A stretch of DNA of 64,000 bases from Caulobacter sp. Lineage in GTDB: Bacteria > Pseudomonadota > Alphaproteobacteria > Caulobacterales > Caulobacteraceae. The DNA lies in contig JAGHZU010000021.1 in the NCBI GenBank assembly GCA_017745235.1, positions 1 through 64,000 on the forward strand, given 5' to 3'. The notes under the pieces are model-generated. The model had not been told where the DNA came from. It ran no database searches and saw only the letters and a list, made by a program, of their open reading frames with translations. This document shows, piece by piece, positions 1 to 13,431 of this stretch. The position numbers and the translations under genes are program-made. The first letter of the stretch is position 1. The number at the start of each line of letters is the position of its first letter.

Positions 1-5251
<5,251 letters not shown>

Positions 5252-5255
5252 GAAC

Positions 5256-5990
5256 CTAGGCGCAGGCCGCTGGGCATCGCGCCAGGCCGTTCATGGCGAT
5301 GACGTCGATCGCGGCCATCAGACGGCTGGGGCTCATGTCGCTGCGCACCCACTTGGCCAGCCAGATCAGCATGCCGAGCATCAGCTGGACGACGACGGCG
5401 GTTTCGCAGGGCACGATCGAGCCGTCCTCGATCCCCTCGATCAGCAGGCGTTCCAGCATGGCGGTCAGCCTTTCGCCCCAGCCGGCGATCGTGGCTCGCT
5501 GCATGTCGTCCAGGTACGAATAGTCGCCGAAATAGAGGAGGGGGCCGTTGCGGCCTGAATCGACCAGCAGGTCCTCCAGGAAGCGACGCAGCCGGGCCGC
5601 TCCCGTCCCGCCCGCCTGGTTGGCTTCGATCAGGAATTGCTCGAAGCGTTCCAGCGAACGCAGGTGGCAGGCGAACACCAGGGCCTGCTTGTTGGGGAAG
5701 TAGTAGTAGAGAGCCGCGTCGCGCAGATCGAGGCGGGCGGCGATCTCGGTCATCGTCGCCTCGGCGTAGCTCTTGGCGTTGATGATCTCGACGGCGGCCC
5801 GCAGGATGGCGTCGCGCTTCTTGACGGATTTTCGGCTGCTGGACAGCGGCTTGTGGCCCTCGGGCCATGACGCCGCGACGGATTCTGAGCCTTCCAAGGC
5901 TGCGCTCCTCTCCCTTTCGACAAGCGCCGGTTCTTTTGCCGGTCGTCCGTCGTGCCTGCTGACGCTCGCCTCGAACGCGTCTTTGGGCAA
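5256..5990 (-). CDS. TetR/AcrR family transcriptional regulator
   Basis: A 244-residue protein with a TetR-type helix-turn-helix (KKRDAILRAAVEIINAKSYAEA, shown here only in part by its DAALYYYFPNKQALVFA recognition helix) near residues 55-105 and an all-helical ligand domain behind it. About 50 residues precede the HTH and look unstructured, so the real start could be an internal codon. It is divergent from the TonB-dependent receptor at 6241; an AT-rich spacer with repeats lies between them. By the usual arrangement it probably represses its own gene and the receptor until a ligand is bound. The ligand cannot be read from the sequence. Its stop is four bases from the stop of the convergent kinase gene. 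Confidence 0.9.
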   Translation of the reverse strand: MPKDAFEASVSRHDGRPAKEPALVERERSAALEGSESVAASWPEGHKPLSSSRKSVKKRDAILRAAVEIINAKSYAEATMTEIAARLDLRDAALYYYFPNKQALVFACHLRSLERFEQFLIEANQAGGTGAARLRRFLEDLLVDSGRNGPLLYFGDYSYLDDMQRATIAGWGERLTAMLERLLIEGIEDGSIVPCETAVVVQLMLGMLIWLAKWVRSDMSPSRLMAAIDVIAMNGLARCPAACA

Positions 5991-5995
5991 TGCCT

Positions 5996-6040
5996 TAAAT
6001 TTTAGCTTGAACCAAAATATCTAGGACATACTAAAATATG
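5996..6040. promoter_or_regulatory. AT-rich repeat block, candidate TetR operator
   Basis: An AT-rich island in otherwise GC-rich DNA. It holds the inverted pair ATTTTAG (5999-6005) and CTAAAAT (6031-6037) and a direct repeat AAAATAT (6014-6020 and 6033-6039). It lies just upstream of the TetR start and about 200 bases before the receptor start. Binding by the TetR protein is an inference from position. Confidence 0.4.
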
Positions 6041-6240
6041 GCCGAGCCGTGACGCGTCGCCAAAAGACCGCCGGCCGGGGGAGGAAATGCGGGAAGCGTC
6101 GATAGCGACCATTCCTGAAGCGTGGACGGCTCGCGAGCCGGCCCGTTCGCGTGCGCGAAGCCTGGGGCGTTCAACCATGCGTGGTCGCCCAGCCTGCGTT
6201 CCATACCCCCGCAATCATAAAAAGTAGGAGTGGAGGAAAC

Positions 6241-8763
6241 ATGCGTAAGGGACATTACCTGGGGGCGTCGCTGATCGCTCTGGTCGCGGCGGGGCCTGCG
6301 TTCGCCCAGGACAAGGCGGCCGCGCCGGCTTCGGCCTCGGCGGTCGTCGAGGAGATCATCGTCACCGCGACCAAGCGCGAGCAGACGCTCCAGGACGTGC
6401 CGATCTCGGTGGCGGTCACCAGCCCCAAGACGATCGAACGCGCCCAGATCCGCGACCTGATCGACCTGCAGTCGGTGGTGCCGTCGCTGAAGGTCTCGCA
6501 GTTCAATGCGGTCGGCCAGACCAACTTCATCATCCGTGGCTTCGGCAACGGCAACGGCAACGACGGTATTGAAAGCTCGGTCGGCGTCTTCATCGACGGC
6601 GTCTATCGCTCGCGCTCCGCCGCCGCTCTGGACGACCTGCCCGAGGTCGAGCGCATCGAAGTCCTGCGCGGACCGCAATCGACCCTGTTCGGCAAGAACG
6701 TGTCGGCCGGCGCCATCAGCATCGTGACCAAGCGCCCGGAGTTCGACTTCGGCGGCAAGGCCGAGGTCAGCCTGGGCAACTACAACCTGCGCCAGGTGAA
6801 GGGCACGGTCACCGGACCGCTCAGCGACACCGTCGCCGCGCGCCTGTCGGCCAGCGTCAACAAGCGGGACGGCTTCGCCCGCAACGTCACCACAGGCAAC
6901 GACGTCAACGATCGCGACCGCTGGTCGATCCGTGGCGACCTGCTGTGGCAGCCCAACGACAAGGCCTCGGTCCGGATTATCGGCGACTACAACAAGATCT
7001 CGGAAGTCTGCTGCGCCGTGGCCTCGATCTACAACGGCCCGGCCACCCAGTTCATCGGCGCGCCCGCGCCCTACGGCATGGGCAAGCCGGTCGGCGACCC
7101 GGCCAAGGTCTTCGACCGCGACGTGATCTTCAACACCGACCCGACCAACAGCCTGGAAGGCAAGGGCCTCTCGGGCCAGGTCGACTACGACCTGGGCGTG
7201 GCCAAGCTGACGTCGATCACGGCCTATCGCCAGCAGGAGAACGCTTCCTACCAGGATGTCGATTTCACCGGCGCCGACCTGGCAAACAAGCTGGATGGCA
7301 ACAGGATCAAGACCTTCACCCAGGAACTGCGCCTGGCCTCGAACGGCGATGGTCCGTTGAACTGGCTGGTGGGCGCCTTCTACCAGAACGAAAAACTCGA
7401 TACCGGCCGGACCATCGATTACGGCAAGGACATGCGCGCCTACGCCGAGGGGCTGAGCGGCCAGGTTCCCGCCGCGCTCCTGCAGGCTCTGCCGGCCTAT
7501 CTCCGTCCGGCCCTGACCGGCAAGTCGAACATCTACGCCCTGGAATTCCTGCAGAGCCTGGCCACGCCCTCGGTCAAGCCCGGTTCAACCTACTTCCAGA
7601 CGGGGCAGGGCATCGACGACGACTACTCGATGAAGCAGCGGTCCTATTCGCTGTTCGCCCAGGCCGACTACCGGATCACCGAGAAGCTGACCATCACCGG
7701 CGGCCTGGCCTACATGAACGACCGCAAGCGCGTGGCCTCGAACGTGGTCTTGCGCGACCCGTTCTCGGCCCTGAACCTGCAAGCCGTGCCGCAGTTCACT
7801 GCGCTGGGCCTGCCGGGGAACCTCTACGGCGCGCTGGGCGGCCTGCAGTTCTATTACGGCAACACCAGCAACCACGCTCCGGTGAACTTCCCCAACGCCA
7901 ACGAGTCCGGCGAACTGAAGGGCGACAAGGTCACCTACGCCATTCGCGCCGCCTACGACTTTGGCGCGGTCAACGCCTATGTCAGCTACTCCACGGGCTG
8001 GAAGGCCGGGGCCTACAATCTGTCGTCGGACAGCCGCCCGCCGAACGCCAACGGCGTGGGCCGCACCGCTGCTCCCGAGGATGTCAGCGTCTACGAAGCC
8101 GGCGTGAAGGCCAATTTCCCGGGCGGCTATCTGAACGTCGCGATCTTCGACCAGTCGATCAAGGGCTTCCAGTCCAACGCCTATACCGGCATCGGCTACA
8201 GCCTGGTCAATGCAGGCGAGGAGTCGGTGCGCGGCTTCGAGGTCGACAGCGCCTATCGTCCGACCGGCTGGCTGGCCCTGACCGCCTCGGCGACCTATCT
8301 GGATCCGAAGTACGACAGCTTCACCGGCGCGGCCTGCGTGAACTACGACACGGTGCGTTGCCCCATCAACCCGCTGACGGGCCTGCGTCCGAACTTCCGC
8401 GACCTGACCGGCGACAAGCCTGCGGCTATCCCGAAGTGGAGCCTTTCGACCTCGGCCACCGTGACCCACGATCTGGGCAAGGGTTACGAGGGCTTTGCCC
8501 GCGTGGAATACGACTATGTCAGCAAGACCCAGCTCAGCGAGACCACGCCGCCGAACCTGTCGACCTATGGTCAGAACATCGTCAACGCCAGCCTGGGCGT
8601 GAGCAACACCAAGCATCAGATCGAACTGACGCTGTGGGGCCGCAACCTGACCAACGACGACAACCTGATCGCCACGTTCCCGACGGTGGCCCAGGACGGC
8701 AGCTACAGCGGCTATCCCAACGCGCCCCGGACCTACGGGGTGACGCTGCGCAAGTCGTTCTAG
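6241..8763 (+). CDS. TonB-dependent receptor
   Basis: An 840-residue outer-membrane receptor. The ATG at 6241 is chosen because GGAGTGGAGGAA lies just ahead and a signal peptide follows (MRKGHYLGASL, cleavage near AFAQ-DK); an in-frame start 90 bases upstream has no such support. A TonB box-like stretch (VEEIIVTATKRE) leads into the plug domain (LIDLQSVVPSLKV, VERIEVLRGPQSTLFG, GAISIVTKRP), then the beta-barrel, ending in the aromatic C-terminus RKSF typical of outer-membrane barrels. It takes up an unknown large or scarce substrate using the TonB-ExbBD energy system. It is probably controlled by the divergent TetR gene. A strong hairpin follows the stop. Confidence 0.94.
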   Translation: MRKGHYLGASLIALVAAGPAFAQDKAAAPASASAVVEEIIVTATKREQTLQDVPISVAVTSPKTIERAQIRDLIDLQSVVPSLKVSQFNAVGQTNFIIRGFGNGNGNDGIESSVGVFIDGVYRSRSAAALDDLPEVERIEVLRGPQSTLFGKNVSAGAISIVTKRPEFDFGGKAEVSLGNYNLRQVKGTVTGPLSDTVAARLSASVNKRDGFARNVTTGNDVNDRDRWSIRGDLLWQPNDKASVRIIGDYNKISEVCCAVASIYNGPATQFIGAPAPYGMGKPVGDPAKVFDRDVIFNTDPTNSLEGKGLSGQVDYDLGVAKLTSITAYRQQENASYQDVDFTGADLANKLDGNRIKTFTQELRLASNGDGPLNWLVGAFYQNEKLDTGRTIDYGKDMRAYAEGLSGQVPAALLQALPAYLRPALTGKSNIYALEFLQSLATPSVKPGSTYFQTGQGIDDDYSMKQRSYSLFAQADYRITEKLTITGGLAYMNDRKRVASNVVLRDPFSALNLQAVPQFTALGLPGNLYGALGGLQFYYGNTSNHAPVNFPNANESGELKGDKVTYAIRAAYDFGAVNAYVSYSTGWKAGAYNLSSDSRPPNANGVGRTAAPEDVSVYEAGVKANFPGGYLNVAIFDQSIKGFQSNAYTGIGYSLVNAGEESVRGFEVDSAYRPTGWLALTASATYLDPKYDSFTGAACVNYDTVRCPINPLTGLRPNFRDLTGDKPAAIPKWSLSTSATVTHDLGKGYEGFARVEYDYVSKTQLSETTPPNLSTYGQNIVNASLGVSNTKHQIELTLWGRNLTNDDNLIATFPTVAQDGSYSGYPNAPRTYGVTLRKSF

Positions 8764-8772
8764 GCATGGAGA

Positions 8773-8804
8773 ACGCCGCGCTCCGTTTCGGCGGAGCGCG
8801 GCGT
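8773..8804. terminator. Perfect 13-bp hairpin between convergent genes
   Basis: ACGCCGCGCTCCG (8773-8785) pairs perfectly with CGGAGCGCGGCGT (8792-8804) around a 6-base loop. It sits between the stop of the TonB receptor on the plus strand and the end of the twelve-gene minus-strand run, and can serve both. It has no long T tract, so termination strength is uncertain. Confidence 0.7.
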
Positions 8805-8812
8805 GGTTCGTT

Positions 8813-9400
8813 TCAAGCGGCCGGCAGGGGAGCCACCGCCGCCAGGGTTCGATCGAAGGCTACCAGCGGCGCGCCGGGTCGGCTCAGGCAATGGCGCGCC
8901 GTGACCAGAACAATGCTGTGCCCACCGGCGTCGATCACCGTGTCGACGTCGCAGAGGCTGGAGGCCAGGCCTCCGCGCAACCACGGCGCTTCGGGGCGCG
9001 CCAGATCCCACCGACCGGCCGTGAAACGCTCGATCGCCCGCGCCGGCGAGGCGAAACGCTGGGCCTCGTCCTCGTCTTCCGTCGACAGGATCGCCACTCC
9101 GCAGGCGTCGGCTCGCAGGAGGGCGTCGTGGCTGGACGCCTCCTTGCGCACGCAGAACAGGAAGCGCGGCGGATCCACCGACAGGCCGGTGATGGAGCTG
9201 ACCAGCAGGCCCCGAGGCGTGCGACCGTCCCAGCATGAGATGATCGCCACGCCGCTAGCCAGGCGCGCCAGCACGTCCTTGAACGTGGATGTGTCCACCG
9301 GTGGGGTGTGCGGCGCGTAGGGCGGCTCTGCGCCGGACGAGGCATCGATCGTCCAGGCCGCATCGCCCAGCCAGCGCGGATCGGCGTCGAACGGAGCCAT
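8813..9400 (-). CDS. Flavin reductase-like protein
   Basis: A 195-residue protein of the flavin reductase-like/DIM6-NTAB fold (FMN-binding split barrel): the segments FKDVLARLASGVAIIS, TPRGLLVSSITGLSVDPP and FLFCVRK match the conserved core where the flavin binds. It most likely supplies reduced FMN to the flavin-dependent monooxygenase encoded immediately upstream (gap of four bases), the usual two-component arrangement. It is the last gene of the organosulfur run. The first about 35 residues are not conserved in appearance and the true start may be internal. Confidence 0.85.
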   Translation of the reverse strand: MAPFDADPRWLGDAAWTIDASSGAEPPYAPHTPPVDTSTFKDVLARLASGVAIISCWDGRTPRGLLVSSITGLSVDPPRFLFCVRKEASSHDALLRADACGVAILSTEDEDEAQRFASPARAIERFTAGRWDLARPEAPWLRGGLASSLCDVDTVIDAGGHSIVLVTARHCLSRPGAPLVAFDRTLAAVAPLPAA

Positions 9401-9404
9401 GAGG

Positions 9405-10499
9405 TCAGCTCGCCGCGGCCGCCGGACGCGCGTCGCGCTCGGCCACCAGTTCGCGCACCAGCGGGATCAGGTCGCGGCCGTAGCCGATGGCGTCTTCCAC
9501 CGGATCGAAACCCCGGATCAGGAAGGTGCTGACGCCCAGGTCGTAATAGTCCAGCAGCGCGTCGGCCACCTGCTCGGGCGTGCCCACCAGCCCCGTGGAG
9601 TTGCCCTGGGCCCCGGTGACGGCGGCCACGCCGGTCCAGAGTCGCTTGTCCAGGCGCGTACCTTGGGCGGCGGCGTCCAGCAGGCGCTGCGATCCCGCAT
9701 TGGGCGGGCGATGGCCGCTGGTGGGCAGGCCGGCGGCTTCGCGCAGGGCCTTGGCTCGGGCGGCGATGTCGTCGGCGCGCTTCCAGGCGGCCTCCTCGGT
9801 TTCGGCCAGGACCGGGCGCAGGGAAAGCGAGAAGCGCACCTGCCGGCCATGCTTGGCGGCGGCGGCCCTAACGCGAGCGATAGTCTCGCGCACCTGGTCG
9901 TGAGTCTCGCCCCACAGGGCGTAGATGTCGGCGTGCTTGCCGGCCACAGGGATCGCGGCGTCGGACTGCCCGCCGAAATAGACGGGAATCTGCGGCTTCT
10001 GCAGCGGCTTGATGGCGCCGAAGCCCTGGGCGACCTTGTAGTACTTGCCCTCGTAGTCGAACGGCTTATCGCCGGTCCATTCGGCGCGGACGATATCGAG
10101 ATACTCGCTGGTGCGGGCGTAACGCTCGTCCTTGGTCAGGTGATCGCCGTCCTTGGCCAGTTCCTCGTCCGAGCCGCCGGTGATGATGTGCACCGCCACC
10201 CGGCCGCCGGTGAAGTGGTCCAGCGTGGCCAGCTGCCGCGCGGCCAGGGTCGGGGCGGTGAAGCCCGGCCGGTGGGCGATCATGAAGTTCAGCCGTTGGG
10301 TGACCGAGGCCGCGTGGGCCACGACCAGCTGGCTTTCGGGGCCGGTCGAGTGGAAGGCCACCAAGGCTCGGTCGAAGCCGCCTTCCTCGTGGACGCGAGC
10401 GGTGCGCTCGACATAGGCCACGTCGATGGCGGGGCCGGAGGGCGGATGGATCTCGGATCCGTGCTGGGTGCCGATGAAACCGATGAATTCGACGGTCAT
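9405..10499 (-). CDS. SsuD-like flavin-dependent monooxygenase (LLM class)
   Basis: A 364-residue TIM-barrel luciferase-like oxidoreductase. The start at 10499 (MTVEFIGFIGTQHG) is preferred over an upstream one because the family begins at this strand. Conserved pieces include VTQRLNFMIAHRPGF, APTLAARQLATLDHFTGGR, HIITGGSDEE and LVGTPEQVAD, close to alkanesulfonate monooxygenase SsuD, which releases sulfite from alkanesulfonates using FMNH2 and oxygen. The region equal to the SsuD substrate-site cysteine (RSC in E. coli, from memory) reads STGPESQ here, so the substrate may differ from simple alkanesulfonates. It pairs with the flavin reductase downstream. MsuD/SfnG-type specificity is an alternative. 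Confidence 0.88.
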   Translation of the reverse strand: MTVEFIGFIGTQHGSEIHPPSGPAIDVAYVERTARVHEEGGFDRALVAFHSTGPESQLVVAHAASVTQRLNFMIAHRPGFTAPTLAARQLATLDHFTGGRVAVHIITGGSDEELAKDGDHLTKDERYARTSEYLDIVRAEWTGDKPFDYEGKYYKVAQGFGAIKPLQKPQIPVYFGGQSDAAIPVAGKHADIYALWGETHDQVRETIARVRAAAAKHGRQVRFSLSLRPVLAETEEAAWKRADDIAARAKALREAAGLPTSGHRPPNAGSQRLLDAAAQGTRLDKRLWTGVAAVTGAQGNSTGLVGTPEQVADALLDYYDLGVSTFLIRGFDPVEDAIGYGRDLIPLVRELVAERDARPAAAAS

Positions 10500-10585
10500 G
10501 GAACTGCTCCGATGTTCGGCGGAAGAATAGGGGCGGGCGCGCGCGGAGATGAGCGCGGGTTTCTCAAGAGGCTTATGGCCGCCGC

Positions 10586-11239
10586 TCAAGGCACGGCGGC
10601 GGGCGCGGTGCTCTCCCTCTGCAGGGCGCGCTTGACCGAGGGGCGGGCGAGCGCGCGCGCCGTCTTGGCGCTCCAGGCGGGATAGGCGTCGGTGTCAATT
10701 TGGCGGCGCTGGGCCCAGCGCCAGATGACCAGGGCGTAGGCGTCCACGGCCGTGAAGGCCTCGCCCAGCAGCCATGGGCCGGACCCGCGCGCCAGGCGCT
10801 CGATATCGGCCAGGGTGCGGGCGAAGCGGGCCTCGCCGGGCGTCGCCAGGGCGGCCTTGACCGCCTCGTCGTCGGCATAGCGCTCGGGCCGGGCGATCTG
10901 GGCGAAGGCCACGTGCACGGTGCTGGCGAACCAGCTCATCACCTCATAGGCGTGGGCCAGCTTCAGCGGGTCGGCCAGGGGCAGCAGTTCGCTGTGCGGA
11001 TAGGCGTGGGCCAGGTAGGTGAGGATGGCCAGCACCTCGGTCACCGGCTCGCCGTCGACGGTCAGTGTCGGCACTCGGCCGCGCGGGTTGATCCGCAGAT
11101 AGGCCGGCTGCCGCTGCTCGCCGGCCGCGAGGTCCACGCGCTGGACCTCGTAAGGCGCGCCCAGCTCTTCTAGGGCGATCAGCGGCGCAAAGGCCGAGGA
11201 GCCGGGCGCAAAATAGAGTTTCAGGGCTTGAGTGGGCAT
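10586..11239 (-). CDS. Glutathione S-transferase family protein
   Basis: A 217-residue protein with a thioredoxin-fold N-terminal domain (LKLYFAPGSSAFAPLIALEE, then the cis-Pro element INPRGRVPTL, then EPVTEVLAILTYLA) and an alpha-helical C-terminal domain (WLLGEAFTAVDAYALVI). The catalytic position near the N-terminus is Ser (PGSSAFAP), as in beta-class-like bacterial GSTs. The start at 11239 fits the family; the frame continues upstream but only as noise. In this operon it may open or conjugate a thioether or other sulfur substrate with glutathione. That role is inferred from context only. Confidence 0.88.
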   Translation of the reverse strand: MPTQALKLYFAPGSSAFAPLIALEELGAPYEVQRVDLAAGEQRQPAYLRINPRGRVPTLTVDGEPVTEVLAILTYLAHAYPHSELLPLADPLKLAHAYEVMSWFASTVHVAFAQIARPERYADDEAVKAALATPGEARFARTLADIERLARGSGPWLLGEAFTAVDAYALVIWRWAQRRQIDTDAYPAWSAKTARALARPSVKRALQRESTAPAAVP

Positions 11240-11247
11240 GGGCGTGC

Positions 11248-12825
11248 TCAGATCACGTAGAAGCCGTGAGTGCCGTCGCGGGCCAACTGATCGACCAGGC
11301 CGTATTCCCAGTCGAGATAGGCCTGCATGGCCGCGTCGGCGTTGTCGGTGCCTTCGTAGGGGCGCTTGTAGACGTCTTCGGGCTGGGACGCCGCGCGGGT
11401 CAGGCCGGTCTCGAGCCGGCGGCCCGAGGCGATCCAGGCTTCCGTGCCGCCTTCCAGCACGCGCACCGGGCGGTCGGCGATCGCCGACAGCTCGGCGGCG
11501 GCCAGCCGCGCCAGAGCGTCGTCGGGCGAAGTCAGGACGATCGGCGGGCTGTCGGGAACGCGTTCCAGGTCCTGGGCCAGGCGGGCGCGGATCGCAAACC
11601 ATGCGCCGGGCACATGCCCCTTGCGGTGGGCAGGGCTGGGCGCGAGGTCCAGGACCACGACGGAACCGTCGCCCAATGCCGCAGCCAGATCGTCGGGCGT
11701 GATCGTTTCAGCCGCGGGCAGGGCGGGGCGCGTCGGGATCCAGGCGCCGGTCTCCAGCGCGCCGTCGAAGCCGCCTTCCAGCACGTAGACGTCCCAGCCC
11801 AGCTGGGCCAGCCACGACGCGGTCATGTCGGCGCGCGGTCCCAGGTCGTCGGCGAGCACGATCCGCCCGCCGCGAACGGGAGCGAAGACGTCGGTCTCCT
11901 GCACCAGCTGGCCGCCGGGCGCGCTGCGAAAGCCGGGCAGGTGGCCTCGGGCGTATTCCTCGGGCGTGCGCACGTCGAAGCGGTAGAGGGTGCGGTGGCG
12001 TTCCTCGGCCAGATCGGCCAGGCCTTCGAGGTCGATACGGCGCACACCAGCGCGATAGGCCACTTCGCGGGCCTTGGCGCGGGCCTCCTCCAGGGTTTGG
12101 TCCGTGACGTCGGGAAAGCGGCGGCTCTGGCCGTGTTCCAGCGTCTGCCGCGCCAGGGTCCAGCCGATGGTGCCGTTGCGCAGGGCGAAGACCGGGTTGG
12201 GCACGCCGGCGTTGATCAGGGACTGCGCCCCGATCAGGCTGCGCGTGCGGCCCGCGCAGTTGACGATGATCGTGGTGGCCGGATCGGGGGCCAGTTCGCG
12301 CGCCCGCAGCACCAATTCCGCGCCCGGCGTGCTGATGCCGCCGGGGATGTTCATGGTGGCGTATTCTTCGAACCGCCGGGAATCCAAAATCACCTGGTCG
12401 GCCCCCTGGTCGATCAGCGCCTTGACCTCGGTGGCCGGCAACGAGGGCGTATGGCGGCGGGTCTCGACCAGTTCGCCGAACGCCTTGCTGTAGGAGTTGA
12501 CGTCCTGGAACAGCTCGTAGCCGGCCGCCCGCCAACCCTCCAGGCCGCCTTCCAAGGCCCGGACATGGGTGTAGCCCAGCGCCGCCAGACGCCTGGCCGC
12601 CGGCGCGACCAGACCCTCGCCATCGTCATAGAGCACGATGGCGGTGTCCTTGCGCGGGATGCGGTCCAGCGCCTCGAGTTCCAACCGGCTCAACGGCAGC
12701 TGGCTGGCGAACAGCGGGTGGGCCTTGGCGAAGGGGTCCTCCTCGCGCAGGTCGATCAGGGCGATCTCGCGGCGGGCCAGCAGGTCCCGGCGGACGGCTT
12801 GCGGCGTAACGGCGGGGACAGTCAT
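11248..12825 (-). CDS. Four-domain rhodanese-like protein
   Basis: A 525-residue protein made of four rhodanese-like modules (about residues 5-105, 125-230, 260-365, 375-475). Only the second has the active-site loop with cysteine (IIVNCAGRTRSLIGAQ, Cys190). The equivalent loops of the others read VLYDDGEG, VLADDLGP and VLTSPDDA, without Cys. This suggests one catalytic and three structural or regulatory modules, handling sulfane sulfur released from the substrate of the operon. Its start overlaps the stop of the thiol dioxygenase by ATGA, so the two are translationally coupled. The last about 50 residues (EGTDNADAAMQAYLDWEYGL) form a conserved-looking tail outside the rhodanese folds. Confidence 0.9.
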   Translation of the reverse strand: MTVPAVTPQAVRRDLLARREIALIDLREEDPFAKAHPLFASQLPLSRLELEALDRIPRKDTAIVLYDDGEGLVAPAARRLAALGYTHVRALEGGLEGWRAAGYELFQDVNSYSKAFGELVETRRHTPSLPATEVKALIDQGADQVILDSRRFEEYATMNIPGGISTPGAELVLRARELAPDPATTIIVNCAGRTRSLIGAQSLINAGVPNPVFALRNGTIGWTLARQTLEHGQSRRFPDVTDQTLEEARAKAREVAYRAGVRRIDLEGLADLAEERHRTLYRFDVRTPEEYARGHLPGFRSAPGGQLVQETDVFAPVRGGRIVLADDLGPRADMTASWLAQLGWDVYVLEGGFDGALETGAWIPTRPALPAAETITPDDLAAALGDGSVVVLDLAPSPAHRKGHVPGAWFAIRARLAQDLERVPDSPPIVLTSPDDALARLAAAELSAIADRPVRVLEGGTEAWIASGRRLETGLTRAASQPEDVYKRPYEGTDNADAAMQAYLDWEYGLVDQLARDGTHGFYVI

Positions 12826-13427
12826 AGGAAGGCTCTTGGGCTTGGGGCGAGGACTGGAAGAAGGGGAGGGGGCGTGTCGGCGTAGCCCGAGATGAAGGGT
12901 TTGGGCCGGCCCTCGGCGTCGTAGGTGGAGCGACGCACCGCGCCGATATCGGCCCCGTAGACGTGGATGCTGATCGTGGTGCGATCGTCGAAGGCGTTGG
13001 CCACCCGGTGGATGTCACCGATGCGGGGCGAAACGGCCTCGACCTGTCCCGGCTCGAGTCGATGCACCGGGCCCTTGGCGGCCAGGGCCTCCCCGCGCCG
13101 GTCGTAGCCCTGCGACAGCTCGGCCCCGCGCAATACCCCGACCAGGCCCCACACCGTGTGATCGTGCACGGGCGTAGCCTGGCCTGGCCCCCAGACGAAG
13201 CTGACCACCGAGAACCGAGCATCCGGATCGCGGTGCAGCAGGTATTGCTGATAGCGCTCCGGATCGGGGCGGGCCTGGGCGTCCGGCAGCCAGTCGTCGT
13301 GGGCGACCAGCCCCGCCAGCAGGGCCGCGCCGTGCTCGAGGATCACGGCCTCGTCCCGGGTGTGTTCGACCAGGGCCGACAGGTCGGCGAGAAATTGGGC
13401 GAGGCGATGAAGGCGGGGCTGGGTCAT
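12822..13427 (-). CDS. Cysteine dioxygenase-type thiol dioxygenase
   Basis: A 201-residue cupin of the type I cysteine dioxygenase family. The three iron ligands are visible: His88 and His90 in TPVHDHTVWGLVGVLRG and His140 in IGDIHRVANAF. It would oxidise a small thiol (cysteine, 3-mercaptopropionate or similar) to its sulfinate with oxygen and Fe(II). The residue that separates cysteine from mercaptopropionate specificity cannot be assigned without an alignment. Its stop overlaps the start of the four-domain rhodanese, and its start is four bases from the stop of the TonB receptor, so it is inside the operon. Confidence 0.9.
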   Translation of the reverse strand: MTQPRLHRLAQFLADLSALVEHTRDEAVILEHGAALLAGLVAHDDWLPDAQARPDPERYQQYLLHRDPDARFSVVSFVWGPGQATPVHDHTVWGLVGVLRGAELSQGYDRRGEALAAKGPVHRLEPGQVEAVSPRIGDIHRVANAFDDRTTISIHVYGADIGAVRRSTYDAEGRPKPFISGYADTPPPLLPVLAPSPRAFL

Positions 13428-13431
13428 GGGA

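Noticed and set aside
6945..9320. 791-residue plus-strand open frame across the TonB receptor end
   Set aside because: Frame-shifted reading of the receptor and antisense of the flavin reductase; crosses a terminator hairpin.
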